Assembly (NCBI GenBank): GCA_003558415.1
Contig: PWLT01000095.1
Location: 1 to 6,893 of the forward strand
From: Hyphomicrobiales bacterium
GTDB taxonomy: Bacteria; Pseudomonadota; Alphaproteobacteria; Rhodobacterales; Rhodobacteraceae
Length of the DNA: 6,893 nt
Direction: 5' to 3'
Under the pieces are notes generated by a model, which saw nothing but the letters and a program-made list of their open reading frames with translations, was not told the origin of the DNA and made no database searches. Numbering within the stretch: position 1 is the stretch's first letter; the number at the start of each line of letters is the position of its first letter. A program made the position numbers and the translations under genes. Positions 1-6,269 of this stretch are shown here, in pieces.

Positions 1-677
1 CCGAACTCGACACTGTGCACCGCGCCCTCGCCGGCCCGGGCGAGCGCGAAGTGAAAGCCCGCACCCGCCGGGGCATCGCGCAGCACCGCAAGCGCCGCGT
101 CCACGTCACCCGCGCCCAGCACCGCACGGCCAAGCACCATGCGCGGCGCCTGGGGGTCGCGAACCCGCAGTCGCAGGTTGTTGACCGTCTGGACAAGCCC
201 CGCTTCGGTCACCGCGAATGTGTGCCCCGGCAGCGACCCCGGATAACAGAAGGCGCGAAAGCCCGGCGCCCCCTGCGGGGCGATCTCGGCAATGAAGCAA
301 TGGCCGTCCAGGTCGGGCAGACCGTCCTCGTTATGGGCGATGCGGGGCTGCGGCCCCGGCAGCATCACCGTGGTGCAGCCATCGGGCGTGGCTGCAAGCT
401 CGCCGCGGCAGTTCCAGGCGAAGACCTCGCCCAGGGGGAGGTCGAGCCCCTCGGCAAGCCCCTCGATCTCGCGCAGGATCCCGGGGTAGCGCGCGGCGAC
501 CCAGCCGTGCATCGCGCCCACCGCGGGGCTCGCGGAAAGCGCTGCGCAGGCTTGCCAGGCCGGCGTGTGCACCAGCCGCGCATGCGCCGCCTTGCGGGCC
601 TGACGGCCAAGCGCCAGGCCGATCTCGTAGGGGCTGCCGCCGGTGCGCAGCCACCCGATCCGCCCCTCACTGGACAT
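1..677 (-). CDS. C45 family autoproteolytic acyltransferase/amidohydrolase (3' end beyond window)
   Basis: My translation of this frame gives 225 residues before the left edge; family members are usually about 330-380 residues, so roughly the last third is missing. The key signature is Asp99-Gly100-Cys101-Thr102-Thr103, which matches the DGCTT self-cleavage site of acyl-CoA:6-aminopenicillanate acyltransferases (peptidase family C45, PF03417). There the Gly-Cys bond is cut and the new N-terminal Cys becomes the Ntn nucleophile. Residues 115-119 (HNEDG) and the 160-168 stretch (GLVQTVNNL) are also typical of the family core. No signal peptide is visible, so a cytoplasmic location is likely. 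The ATG at 677-675 overlaps the glnQ stop by 11 bases, with only a weak AAGGA upstream, so translation is probably coupled to glnQ. Bacterial C45 members mostly have unknown substrates; hydrolysis or transfer of an N-acyl or amide group on an imported amino acid derivative is inference from context. Family assignment is firm; function is not. Confidence 0.86.
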   Translation of the reverse strand, partial: MSSEGRIGWLRTGGSPYEIGLALGRQARKAAHARLVHTPAWQACAALSASPAVGAMHGWVAARYPGILREIEGLAEGLDLPLGEVFAWNCRGELAATPDGCTTVMLPGPQPRIAHNEDGLPDLDGHCFIAEIAPQGAPGFRAFCYPGSLPGHTFAVTEAGLVQTVNNLRLRVRDPQAPRMVLGRAVLGAGDVDAALAVLRDAPAGAGFHFALARAGEGAVHSVEF

Positions 678-1395
678 GACGCAGGAAGTCCTTCATCCGG
701 TCATTGGGCGGGGAGTTGATGACCTCGCGCGGGTCGCCGTCCACCGCGATCTTGCCGTGCTCCATGAAGATCAGCCTGGTGCCGACGCTGCGTGCGAAGC
801 TCATCTCGTGGGTGACGACGATCATGGTCATCCCCTCTTCGGCGAGCTGGCGCATCACGTTGAGCACCTCCTGCTTGAGCTCGGGATCGAGCGCGGACGT
901 GGGTTCGTCGAACAGCATCACCTTGGGGCGGATCGCCAGCGCGCGGGCGATGGCAACGCGCTGCTGCTGCCCGCCCGAAAGCGCGGAGGGGGCGTTGTTG
1001 GCCTTGTCGGCCAGCCCGACCTTTTCCAGCAGCTCGATGGCGCGGGCATTGGACTCGGCGCGGCTCATGCCCAGCACCTGACGCGGGCCGAAGGCCACAT
1101 TCTCGAGCGCGGTGAACTGCGGAAAGAGATTGAACTGCTGGAACACCATCCCCGCCTGCTGGCGGATCTCGCGCAGCCGTGCGTGACCGCCGCGCACCGA
1201 GATTCCGTTGACGATCAGGTCGCCGCCGGTGATCTCTTCCAGGCCGTTGATGCAGCGCAGCAGCGTGGACTTGCCCGAGCCGGACGGGCCGACGAGGACA
1301 ACCACCTCCTGGCGCTGGATCTCGAGATCGACCTCGTCGAGCACCTTGAGATCGCCGAAATGCTTGGAGACGTTGCGGAACTCGACGACGCTCAT
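667..1395 (-). CDS. glnQ: Glutamine/polar amino acid ABC transporter ATP-binding protein GlnQ
   Basis: This 242-residue ATPase powers the GlnHPQ importer from the cytoplasmic face of the inner membrane. All ABC motifs are intact: Walker [10 protein letters not shown] (36-44), Q-loop Gln86/Gln87 in FQQFNLFP, signature LSGGQQQR (139-146), Walker B VMLFDEP (159-165), D-loop SALD (167-170) and switch His196. The sequence is close along its whole length to E. coli GlnQ as I remember it, including the [16 protein letters not shown] and [12 protein letters not shown] stretches, and the length matches (about 240). The start is the ATG at 1395-1393, which shares bases with the glnP TGA (ATGA overlap). 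The reading frame stays open far upstream, but that extension runs antiphase through glnP and has no family similarity, so the overlapping ATG is preferred. The 3' end overlaps the downstream C45 gene. Related HisP/ArtP-type ATPases are the alternative, but partner genes support GlnQ. Confidence 0.95.
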   Translation of the reverse strand: MSVVEFRNVSKHFGDLKVLDEVDLEIQRQEVVVLVGPSGSGKSTLLRCINGLEEITGGDLIVNGISVRGGHARLREIRQQAGMVFQQFNLFPQFTALENVAFGPRQVLGMSRAESNARAIELLEKVGLADKANNAPSALSGGQQQRVAIARALAIRPKVMLFDEPTSALDPELKQEVLNVMRQLAEEGMTMIVVTHEMSFARSVGTRLIFMEHGKIAVDGDPREVINSPPNDRMKDFLRHVQ

Positions 1396-2048
1396 AGGAT
1401 CCTCATGCGTTTCTCGATCATCCGCAGGATCAGCGACAGCGTCCCCGTCATGATAAGGTAAAGGATGGCGACGGCGGTCCAGATCTCGACCGCGCGGAAA
1501 TTGGCGGCCATGATCTCCTGGCCGGTGCGGGTCAGTTCGCCCACACCGATCACGATGAACAGCGAGGTATCCTTGAGGCTGACGATGCACTGATTGCCCA
1601 GCGGCGGGATGAGCCGGCGAAAGGCGAGCGGTCCGACGATATGCGTGATCACCTTCCACCGCGGCAGGCCGAGCGCGAGCCCCGCCTCGCTCAGCCCCCG
1701 CCCGATCGAGAGCACCGAGCCGCGCACGATCTCGGCGATATAGGCGCCCGCGTTGATGACGATCGCAAGGATCGCGGCCGTCATGCCGGGGATGCGCAGA
1801 TCCGCCAGCACCGGGAGCGCGAAATAGATGAACATCACCTGCACGATGATCGGCGTGCCGCGGATGATCTCGATATAGGTGAAGGCGATCGCGTTGAGGA
1901 AGAGGCCCCCATAGGCCCGCATGAGCCCCGCGATGGTACCCACGATGATGCCGCCGATCAGCCCCAGAACCGTGATGTAGAGCGTGATCTGCGCCCCGGC
2001 GAGCAGTTGGGGAATGAAATCGATGATGATGGACCACTGGACGTCCAT
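1392..2048 (-). CDS. glnP: Glutamine ABC transporter permease GlnP
   Basis: A 218-residue inner-membrane permease of the HisMQ/GlnP family (PF00528), forming the translocation channel, presumably as a homodimer because only one permease gene is present. Hydrophobic segments lie at about 16-42, 52-80, 88-108, 150-172 and 188-210, giving the usual five-helix pattern. The family hallmarks are RGTP (63-66), [12 protein letters not shown] (99-110), and the ATPase-contacting EAA loop [11 protein letters not shown] (121-131). Further conserved stretches are PPLGNQ (148-153) and [16 protein letters not shown] (157-172). Length and sequence closely follow E. coli GlnP (219 residues, from memory). The start ATG at 2048-2046 has a strong GGAGG (2058-2054) five bases upstream. 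The gene follows glnH after 77 bases containing a stem-loop, and its TGA overlaps the glnQ ATG by 4 bases, so glnP and glnQ are translationally coupled. Confidence 0.95.
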   Translation of the reverse strand: MDVQWSIIIDFIPQLLAGAQITLYITVLGLIGGIIVGTIAGLMRAYGGLFLNAIAFTYIEIIRGTPIIVQVMFIYFALPVLADLRIPGMTAAILAIVINAGAYIAEIVRGSVLSIGRGLSEAGLALGLPRWKVITHIVGPLAFRRLIPPLGNQCIVSLKDTSLFIVIGVGELTRTGQEIMAANFRAVEIWTAVAILYLIMTGTLSLILRMIEKRMRIL

Positions 2049-2058
2049 GGAAACCTCC
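2049..2058 (-). promoter_or_regulatory. Ribosome binding site of glnP
   Basis: GGAGG at 2058-2054 on the minus strand, five bases before the glnP ATG. It fixes this ATG as the start and allows glnP to be translated independently of glnH, despite the upstream hairpin. Confidence 0.8.
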
Positions 2059-2070
2059 GCTGGGCGAGGA

Positions 2071-2104
2071 GGGGGCGGAGCCGCGCTGTGGCGGCACCGC
2101 CCCT
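2071..2104 (-). promoter_or_regulatory. Stem-loop in the glnH-glnP intergenic space
   Basis: An inverted repeat fills much of the 77-base gap between the glnH stop and the glnP start. Arms GGGGCGG (2072-2078) and CCGCCCC (2097-2103) pair fully, with an outer G-U pair (2071/2104) available. After a single A-A mismatch the inner arms GCCGC (2080-2084) and GCGGC (2091-2095) pair, leaving a 6-base loop. No U-run follows, in either direction, so this does not look like a complete intrinsic terminator. Hairpins placed after the binding-protein gene are known in several ABC operons (for example the REP element after E. coli malE). There they protect the upstream mRNA and keep the binding protein in excess over the membrane parts. 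That role here is inference. Confidence 0.65.
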
Positions 2105-2125
2105 AACTGGGTGGCGTGTGCGGAC

Positions 2126-2860
2126 TCAGTTGCCCGGTGCTTCGCCGAACCACTTGGCGAAAATCTCGTCGTAGCGGCCGTCCTCGCGCATGTTGGCGAG
2201 CGCCTCGTTCACGGGCTCGACGAGTTCGCTGCCCTTGGGAAAGCCGATGCCGTATTCATGCGCCATCATCTGCTCACCCACGGCCTTGACCTCACCATCG
2301 CCGGCGGTGGCGATGTAGTAGAGGACATTGGGCGTGTCGTGCATCGCCGCGTCCACGCGCCCGGTGCGCAGCTCCAGATAGGCGTTGTCGATATTGGGGA
2401 ACTGGGCGAGCTCGGTGTCCTCGAAATTGTCGCGCGCGTAATCCGCCGCGGAGGTGCCCGTGCGCACGGCGAGGCGCTTCCCGGCGAGGTCCTCGGCCCC
2501 CTCGATGTCGCTGTCAACGGGCACCATGATGAGGAAGCCGCTGTCGTAATAGCCGTCGGAGAAGTCGATCACCTCGGCGCGGTCCTCGCGGATCGTGATC
2601 CCGGCGAGCGCGACATCGACCTGGCCGGTCTGGAGTGCGGGGATGATGCCGTTGAAGTCCATGGGCTGGAGTTCATACTCGACGCCGAGTTCCTCGGCGA
2701 TGGCGTCCCACATGTCGATGTCGAAGCCGACATATTCCCCGTCACGTTCGAACTCGAAGGGCACGAAGGCGGTGTCGGTGGCCACGAGCAGCGTATCGGC
2801 CGAAGCTGCGGCGCTGGCGGCGATGAACGCGGTGGCGGTCCAGGTGGCGATCCGTTTCAT
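2126..2860 (-). CDS. glnH: Glutamine-type ABC transporter substrate-binding protein GlnH
   Basis: A 244-residue periplasmic receptor of family 3 (SBP_bac_3, PF00497) that delivers amino acids to GlnPQ. Residues 1-21 are a Sec signal peptide (MKR, a hydrophobic Ala-rich stretch, then ASA before Asp22). The mature part follows E. coli GlnH closely: [11 protein letters not shown] (27-37), YVGFDID (43-49), [14 protein letters not shown] (66-79), ALAGITI (84-90), DFSDGYY (99-105), [12 protein letters not shown] (153-164) and HDTPN (174-178). Aligned by eye with remembered GlnH ligand contacts, Asp29, Gly87, Thr89, Arg94, His174 and Asp175 are kept. The positions of Lys115 and Gly119 are Arg133 and Ser137. 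The start is the ATG at 2860, four bases after GAGGA, because it begins the signal peptide. An in-frame ATG 17 codons upstream would place a charged, repetitive segment before it. First gene of the operon. The substrate may be glutamine or a related polar amino acid. Confidence 0.92.
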   Translation of the reverse strand: MKRIATWTATAFIAASAAASADTLLVATDTAFVPFEFERDGEYVGFDIDMWDAIAEELGVEYELQPMDFNGIIPALQTGQVDVALAGITIREDRAEVIDFSDGYYDSGFLIMVPVDSDIEGAEDLAGKRLAVRTGTSAADYARDNFEDTELAQFPNIDNAYLELRTGRVDAAMHDTPNVLYYIATAGDGEVKAVGEQMMAHEYGIGFPKGSELVEPVNEALANMREDGRYDEIFAKWFGEAPGN

Positions 2861-2893
2861 GTTGTCCTCACTGTTGGCGCTGTTGTCCTCACT
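2860..2893 (-). repeat. Duplicated Shine-Dalgarno region before glnH
   Basis: A 13-base sequence (plus strand TGTTGTCCTCACT) occurs at 2860-2872 and again, identically, at 2881-2893, a period of 21 bases. On the minus strand each copy carries AGTGAGGACAAC, and the copy nearer the gene supplies GAGGA (2869-2865) four bases before the glnH ATG. The second GAGGA (2890-2886) has no start codon at a suitable distance. It probably arose by a short tandem duplication. It could act as a standby ribosome site, but that is inference. Confidence 0.75.
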
Positions 2894-3190
2894 TGCAGGC
2901 CTTGCGGCCATGCAATTATCTTTGCATTGGATATTGCGAAATGCAAGGAATTTGCTGGTTGTGATTTATCGTGTAGTTTCAATTTGATACTGACAAATCC
3001 GGAAAGACCTTCGCATCCATTGCCGAGGTGGACACGATGCGACGAGCCCGATCCGACGGTCCTGCGGGATCAATCGATGCCCCCTCGCTGGAGGCTGCAT
3101 CGACTGCGCACAGCTTCGGGGCCCAGCGCAGAGCGGAGATCACCGCGCTGCAATGGGCCGCCGAGCCGAATCCCGGTGTCTGCGCCGGGC
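2861..3190. other. Intergenic region between the oxidoreductase gene and glnH
   Basis: No convincing gene lies in these 330 bases. Positions 2911-3000 are about 34% GC by my count, sharply below the surroundings, and carry the probable glnH control region. Positions 3000-3190 return to high GC and are the 3' flank of the oxidoreductase gene. A CCCGG (3172-3176) / CCGGG (3185-3189) stem with an 8-base loop sits just after its stop, but it is short and lacks a U-run, so termination there is uncertain. Short open frames on either strand here show no recognisable similarity or ribosome site. Confidence 0.6.
2910..2946 (-). promoter_or_regulatory. Candidate glnH promoter and operator with three ATGCAA half-sites
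   Basis: Three copies of ATGCAA in alternating orientation lie at 2910-2915, 2922-2927 (as TTGCAT) and 2941-2946. Two dyads share the middle copy: ATGCAA-N6-TTGCAT and TTGCATT-N11-AATGCAA (2922-2928 with 2940-2946). On the minus strand GATAAT (2920-2915) matches five of six bases of a sigma-70 -10 box. No good -35 sits 16-18 bases upstream, and the larger dyad overlaps that spot, as expected for an activator- or repressor-controlled promoter. Transcription from here would give a leader of roughly 45-50 bases. No regulator is identified, and no NtrC/sigma-54 promoter was found. Confidence 0.35.
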
Positions 3191-5638
3191 TCAGGCTTTC
3201 ATGCGGTGCGATTTCGGGTCGTGGAGCGGCTTGAGGGACGCGGTCGCGGCGATCCGCTCACCCATCACGTCGATCTCGTAACGCGAGCCGAGCAGATCCT
3301 CGGCGCTTTCGCCCTCGCAGGGCACATACCCCATGCCCACGGCCGCGCCCAGATAGTGGCCGTAATTGCCCGAGGTGAGATGCCCCACGATCTCGCCGTC
3401 GCGCAGGATCGGTTCGTTGTGATAGAGCAGCGGCTCTGCGTCGTGCAGCAGGAACTGCATCATCCGGCGGGACGGCCCGGCTTCCCTGCGCCGCAGGACC
3501 GCGTCGCGGCCGATGAAACCGGGCTTGTCGGTCTTCACCGCGAATCCGAGCCCCGCCTCGATGACGTGATCCTCGCAGGTGATGTCATGGCCGAAATGGC
3601 GAAAGCCCTTCTCGATGCGGCAGCTGTCCATCACATGCATGCCGCACAGCTTGAGACCCACATCCTGCCCGGCCTGCCAGAGCGTCTCGAAGACATGCCC
3701 CGCCATGTCGGCAGAGGCATAGATTTCCCAGCCAAGCTCACCGACATAGCTGACGCGATGCGCACGCGCGAGGCCCATGCCGATCTCGATCTCGGCCCAG
3801 GTTCCAAAGGGATGGGCCTCATTGCCAAAATCGTTCGGGCTCACCTTCTCCATCAGTTCCCGCGCCTTCGGTCCCATGACCGCCAGCACGCCCTCGGCGG
3901 CCGTCATGTCGGTGATCACCACCCGATCCTCTCCGCGATGGCACTCCAGCCAGGTCTGATCGGCCAGCCGCGTGGCCGCCGGCGTGACAACCAGATAGGC
4001 CGTACCGGACAGGCGAGCGACGGTGACATCGGCCTCGATGCCCCCGCGCGGGTTGAGAAACTGCGTGTAGACGAGTTTTCCGACAGGCACGTCCATGCGC
4101 CCGCCGCAGACGCGGTTCAGGAACGCCTCGGCGTCCGGCCCCTCGACGCGCAGCTTGCCGAAGGAGGACATGTCATACATGCCCACCCCTTCGCGGATCG
4201 CCATGTGTTCGGCGCGGGCATTGTCGAACCAGTTCTGACGCCCCCAGCTGTATCGGTATTCGCGCTCCTGCCCCGGTGAGGCGAACCAGTTGGCGCGTTC
4301 CCAGCCGGCGGCCTCGCCCATGACCGCGCCACGCTCTAGAAGATGCGCGTGAAACGGCGATCTGCGCACGCCGCGCGCGGTTTCCTTCTGCCGGTAGGGG
4401 AAGTGATCGGCATAGAGCAGGCCCAGGGTTTCCTTTGAGCGTTCAAACAGATAGCGGCGGTTACCCTGGAAGGGCTGCATCCGCGCGATATCCACGTCGC
4501 CCAGATCGAAGGGCTTTTCGCCATCCTCCATCCACTGCGCAAGCGCCATGCCCGCGCCGCCGGCGGACTGGATGCCGATGGAGTTGAACCCCGCCGCGAC
4601 CCACACATTCTCCGACCCCGGCGCGAGGCCGAGGTGATAGGCGTCATCGGGTGTGAAACTTTCGGGCCCGTTGAAGAAGGTGTGCACGCCCGCCTCGGCC
4701 AGGATCGGCATCCGTTCGCAGGCCCGCTCAAGGATCGGCTCGAAATGGTCGAAATCCTCGGGCAACTGGTCGAACTCGAAATCCTCGGGGATACCGTTCA
4801 TTCCCCACGGCTTGGCGTTGGACTCGAACGCGCCCAGCACCATCTTGCCGGCGTCTTCCTTGTAATAGGCGCATTCGTCGGGCACCCGCAGGACCGGCAG
4901 GGTGCCAAGCCCCTCGATGGCCTCGGTGACGATATAGAAATGCTCGCAGGCGTGCAGCGGCACGTTGACGCCGGCCATGAGGCCGACCTCGCGCCCCCAC
5001 ATGCCCGCCGCGTTCACGATCGCATCGCAGGCGATATGTCCGCTCTCTCCGCTCTCACCCCGCCAGTCGACGCCCGTCACGCGTGCCTCCTCGCGCCGAA
5101 GGCCGGTGACCTTCACACCCTCGCGGATCGTGGCGCCCCTCTGCCGGGCGCCCTTGGCCAGCGCATAGGCGATATTCGTCGGATCGGCCTGACCGTCGGC
5201 GGGCAGCCATACGCCGCCGGTCACGCCCGCCAGATCGAGATGCGGATAACGCTCCCCGACCTCGTCGGGCGAAAGCTCTTCGGCCTGAACGCCGAAGGCA
5301 CGCGCCATCGCCGCGCTGCGGAACAGCTCTTCACGCCGCTCACCGGTCAGCGCAACGCTGATCGAGCCGCACTGGCGAAAACCCGTGGCGACGCCGGTTT
5401 CGGCCTCGAGCGCGGTGTAGAGATCGGCGGAATACTTGGCCAGGCGCGTCATGTTCTTGGTGGCGCGCAGTTGTCCGATCAACCCTGCAGCATGCCAGGT
5501 GGTGCCGGAGGTGAGCCGCTTGCGCTCCAACAGCACGATGTCGCACCACCCCAGCCTGGCAAGGTGGTAGGCCACCGAACAACCGATCACACCGCCACCA
5601 ATGATGACCACGCGCGCATTCTCGGGCATTTCAGCCAT
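3191..5638 (-). CDS. FAD-dependent oxidoreductase-GcvT fusion, dimethylglycine/sarcosine dehydrogenase family
   Basis: An 815-residue cytoplasmic enzyme of the family that oxidatively demethylates N-methylated glycines and passes the one-carbon unit to tetrahydrofolate. Residues 9-40 form the FAD Rossmann fold (GGGVIG at 14-19, closing Glu38). SGTTWHAAGL (44-53) contains His49, equivalent to the histidine that binds FAD covalently in mitochondrial dimethylglycine and sarcosine dehydrogenases. The DAO domain runs to about 375, with GFNSIGIQSAGGAG at 350-363, followed by a linker (FAO_M-like, about 380-430). The GcvT domain spans about 435-700: DMSSFGKLRVEGP (489-501), NPRGGIEADVTV (529-540, Asp537 aligning with the catalytic Asp of GcvT) and YVGELGWEIY (631-640). 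The GcvT C-terminal barrel is about 715-808, with SGNYG at 756-760. The length is normal and all key residues are present. The start ATG (5638-5636) has GGGGAG eight bases upstream. The exact substrate (dimethylglycine, sarcosine or another N-methyl amine) cannot be read from sequence. Confidence 0.93.
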   Translation of the reverse strand: MAEMPENARVVIIGGGVIGCSVAYHLARLGWCDIVLLERKRLTSGTTWHAAGLIGQLRATKNMTRLAKYSADLYTALEAETGVATGFRQCGSISVALTGERREELFRSAAMARAFGVQAEELSPDEVGERYPHLDLAGVTGGVWLPADGQADPTNIAYALAKGARQRGATIREGVKVTGLRREEARVTGVDWRGESGESGHIACDAIVNAAGMWGREVGLMAGVNVPLHACEHFYIVTEAIEGLGTLPVLRVPDECAYYKEDAGKMVLGAFESNAKPWGMNGIPEDFEFDQLPEDFDHFEPILERACERMPILAEAGVHTFFNGPESFTPDDAYHLGLAPGSENVWVAAGFNSIGIQSAGGAGMALAQWMEDGEKPFDLGDVDIARMQPFQGNRRYLFERSKETLGLLYADHFPYRQKETARGVRRSPFHAHLLERGAVMGEAAGWERANWFASPGQEREYRYSWGRQNWFDNARAEHMAIREGVGMYDMSSFGKLRVEGPDAEAFLNRVCGGRMDVPVGKLVYTQFLNPRGGIEADVTVARLSGTAYLVVTPAATRLADQTWLECHRGEDRVVITDMTAAEGVLAVMGPKARELMEKVSPNDFGNEAHPFGTWAEIEIGMGLARAHRVSYVGELGWEIYASADMAGHVFETLWQAGQDVGLKLCGMHVMDSCRIEKGFRHFGHDITCEDHVIEAGLGFAVKTDKPGFIGRDAVLRRREAGPSRRMMQFLLHDAEPLLYHNEPILRDGEIVGHLTSGNYGHYLGAAVGMGYVPCEGESAEDLLGSRYEIDVMGERIAATASLKPLHDPKSHRMKA

Positions 5639-5646
5639 GCCAATTT

Positions 5647-5652
5647 CTCCCC
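5647..5652 (-). promoter_or_regulatory. Ribosome binding site of the oxidoreductase gene
   Basis: GGGGAG on the minus strand, eight bases before the ATG at 5638-5636. It favours this start over the second in-frame ATG three codons further in, which would be 17 bases from the site. Confidence 0.75.
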
Positions 5653-5681
5653 TTTTTGGATGCTCGGACGTGTTCCGCCTC

Positions 5682-5777
5682 GTCCATCTCGAGCGCTCGA
5701 TCCGTCATCACGGCGGAGCGCTCGAAAGCGAGATACAAGATTCCCTTGGCAATCTCTTCGATGCCACCCTGGCGCCG
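5682..5777 (-). pseudogene. Possible remnant of a short-chain dehydrogenase C-terminus
   Basis: One minus-strand frame reads RRQGG, then IEEIAKGILYLA, then FERSAVMTDRALEMD. This resembles the C-terminal SDR pattern in which PEEIA and a hydrophobic LFLAS stretch are followed by a Thr-Gly turn and a VDGG end. The expected Gly after Thr and the final GG are missing, and no dinucleotide-binding or Tyr-x-x-x-Lys region is present upstream. The frame meets TGA TAG at 5864-5859 and has no start or ribosome site. It ends at 5631 inside the start of the oxidoreductase gene. Similarity covers only about 30 residues and could be chance. Confidence 0.25.
5689..5725. repeat. Paired GAGCGCTCGA palindromic repeats upstream of the oxidoreductase gene
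   Basis: TCGAGCGCTCGA at 5689-5700 is a perfect 12-base palindrome. Its core GAGCGCTCGA recurs at 5716-5725, 25 bases from copy to copy. Because the core is self-complementary, the copies can also be read as a long stem with 9-base arms. The pair lies about 50-90 bases before the oxidoreductase start, where an operator for its regulator could sit. It also overlaps the possible SDR remnant, so codon chance is an alternative. Confidence 0.4.
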
Positions 5778-6269
5778 GTTCGGGATTTCGCCCGGCCATA
5801 CAGAATTCCATCCTGTCCCGCCAGCCCGTGCGAACCCCGATCCCGCGGGCGAGCGCGCCTATCAGTGACGCCCCGGAAACGCAGCTTGCACCCTGTAAAA
5901 TGGTTTCATCGCCGGCGCGCCAATCAACGCGCGGTCCCGGCTTGCATGAGTGGACTGCCTTGTTCGCCGCTCGACTGCAAGTCCTTCCACCATTGAATCA
6001 ATAGGCAGGCTCTCTGCGCTGACCCTGATGGCAAGGCATGGAACCTTCATGCAATCCTGGCGCGCTTGCGGTCCCGCATGCGGGGGTGAGACGGTTGGTC
6101 GCGGCACATGGTGATTTACAGCGCCTGTTCGCTGTCGTTACCTCCTTCTTGCGTGATCGGACAATGGAGATCGGATCGTCATCGCGGCATCTGGCTCCCC
6201 CTTGTCGAACGCATTGCGACGGAGTGCGCGCGGCTCCCGATCCGCGCTCCAGATGGCAAAGGATACGCG

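Larger units (their letters stand above)
5639..6269. other. Divergent intergenic region between the oxidoreductase gene and ubiT
   Basis: These 631 bases separate two outward-reading units and should hold promoters for both. I could not pick a convincing -35/-10 pair for either. I also found no TTGAT-N4-ATCAA FNR box upstream of ubiT, scanning by eye. Open frames on both strands lack family similarity or ribosome sites, apart from the possible short-chain-dehydrogenase remnant listed separately. Other structure: the GAGCGCTCGA pair near 5689-5725, and a perfect 12-base palindrome CCCGCATGCGGG at 6073-6084. The unusual size and the fragmentary coding signal suggest a gene was lost here. Confidence 0.5.

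Noticed and set aside
643..1461. Plus-strand open frame of 272 codons opposite glnQ
   Set aside because: It is antisense to an intact ABC ATPase and has no ribosome site or similarity.
1396..2097. N-terminal extension of the glnQ frame to 2097 (476 codons in total)
   Set aside because: The extension reads glnP in a wrong frame and is rich in Arg/His/Asp. The ATGA overlap and family length fix the glnQ start at 1395.
2890..2910. Sigma-54-like TGGCCG...CTGC upstream of glnH on the minus strand
   Set aside because: The GG to GC spacing is 11 rather than the required 10 bases, and the -24 and -12 elements are poor. It is also too close to the glnH start codon.
2984..2997. FNR-like TTGAT-N4-ACAAA sequence upstream of glnH
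   Set aside because: Only 8 of 10 consensus bases fit, and the second half-site is broken at its central positions. It is over 120 bases from glnH, and there is no reason to expect oxygen control of this operon.
3172..3189. CCCGG/CCGGG hairpin after the oxidoreductase stop as an intrinsic terminator
   Set aside because: The stem is only 5 base pairs with no U-run after it, too weak to call as a terminator.
3028..3234. Small plus-strand open frame of 68 codons between the oxidoreductase gene and glnH
   Set aside because: It has no ribosome site or similarity, and it overlaps the 3' end of the oxidoreductase gene antisense.
2111..4279. Plus-strand open frame of 722 codons
   Set aside because: It lies antisense to glnH and the oxidoreductase, both of which have full family motifs, and it has no ribosome site or recognisable domain. 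Long antisense frames are expected in GC-rich DNA.
4634..6004. Plus-strand open frame of 456 codons
   Set aside because: It is antisense to the FAD domain of the oxidoreductase and runs into the intergenic region. Its composition is His/Asp/Leu/Ala-rich without domain similarity, typical of a shadow frame.
6108..6269. Upstream in-frame ATG extending ubiT by 54 residues
   Set aside because: There is no Shine-Dalgarno sequence, and the extension is Cys/Arg/Ser-rich and unlike UbiT. The ATG at 6270 has AAGGA six bases upstream.
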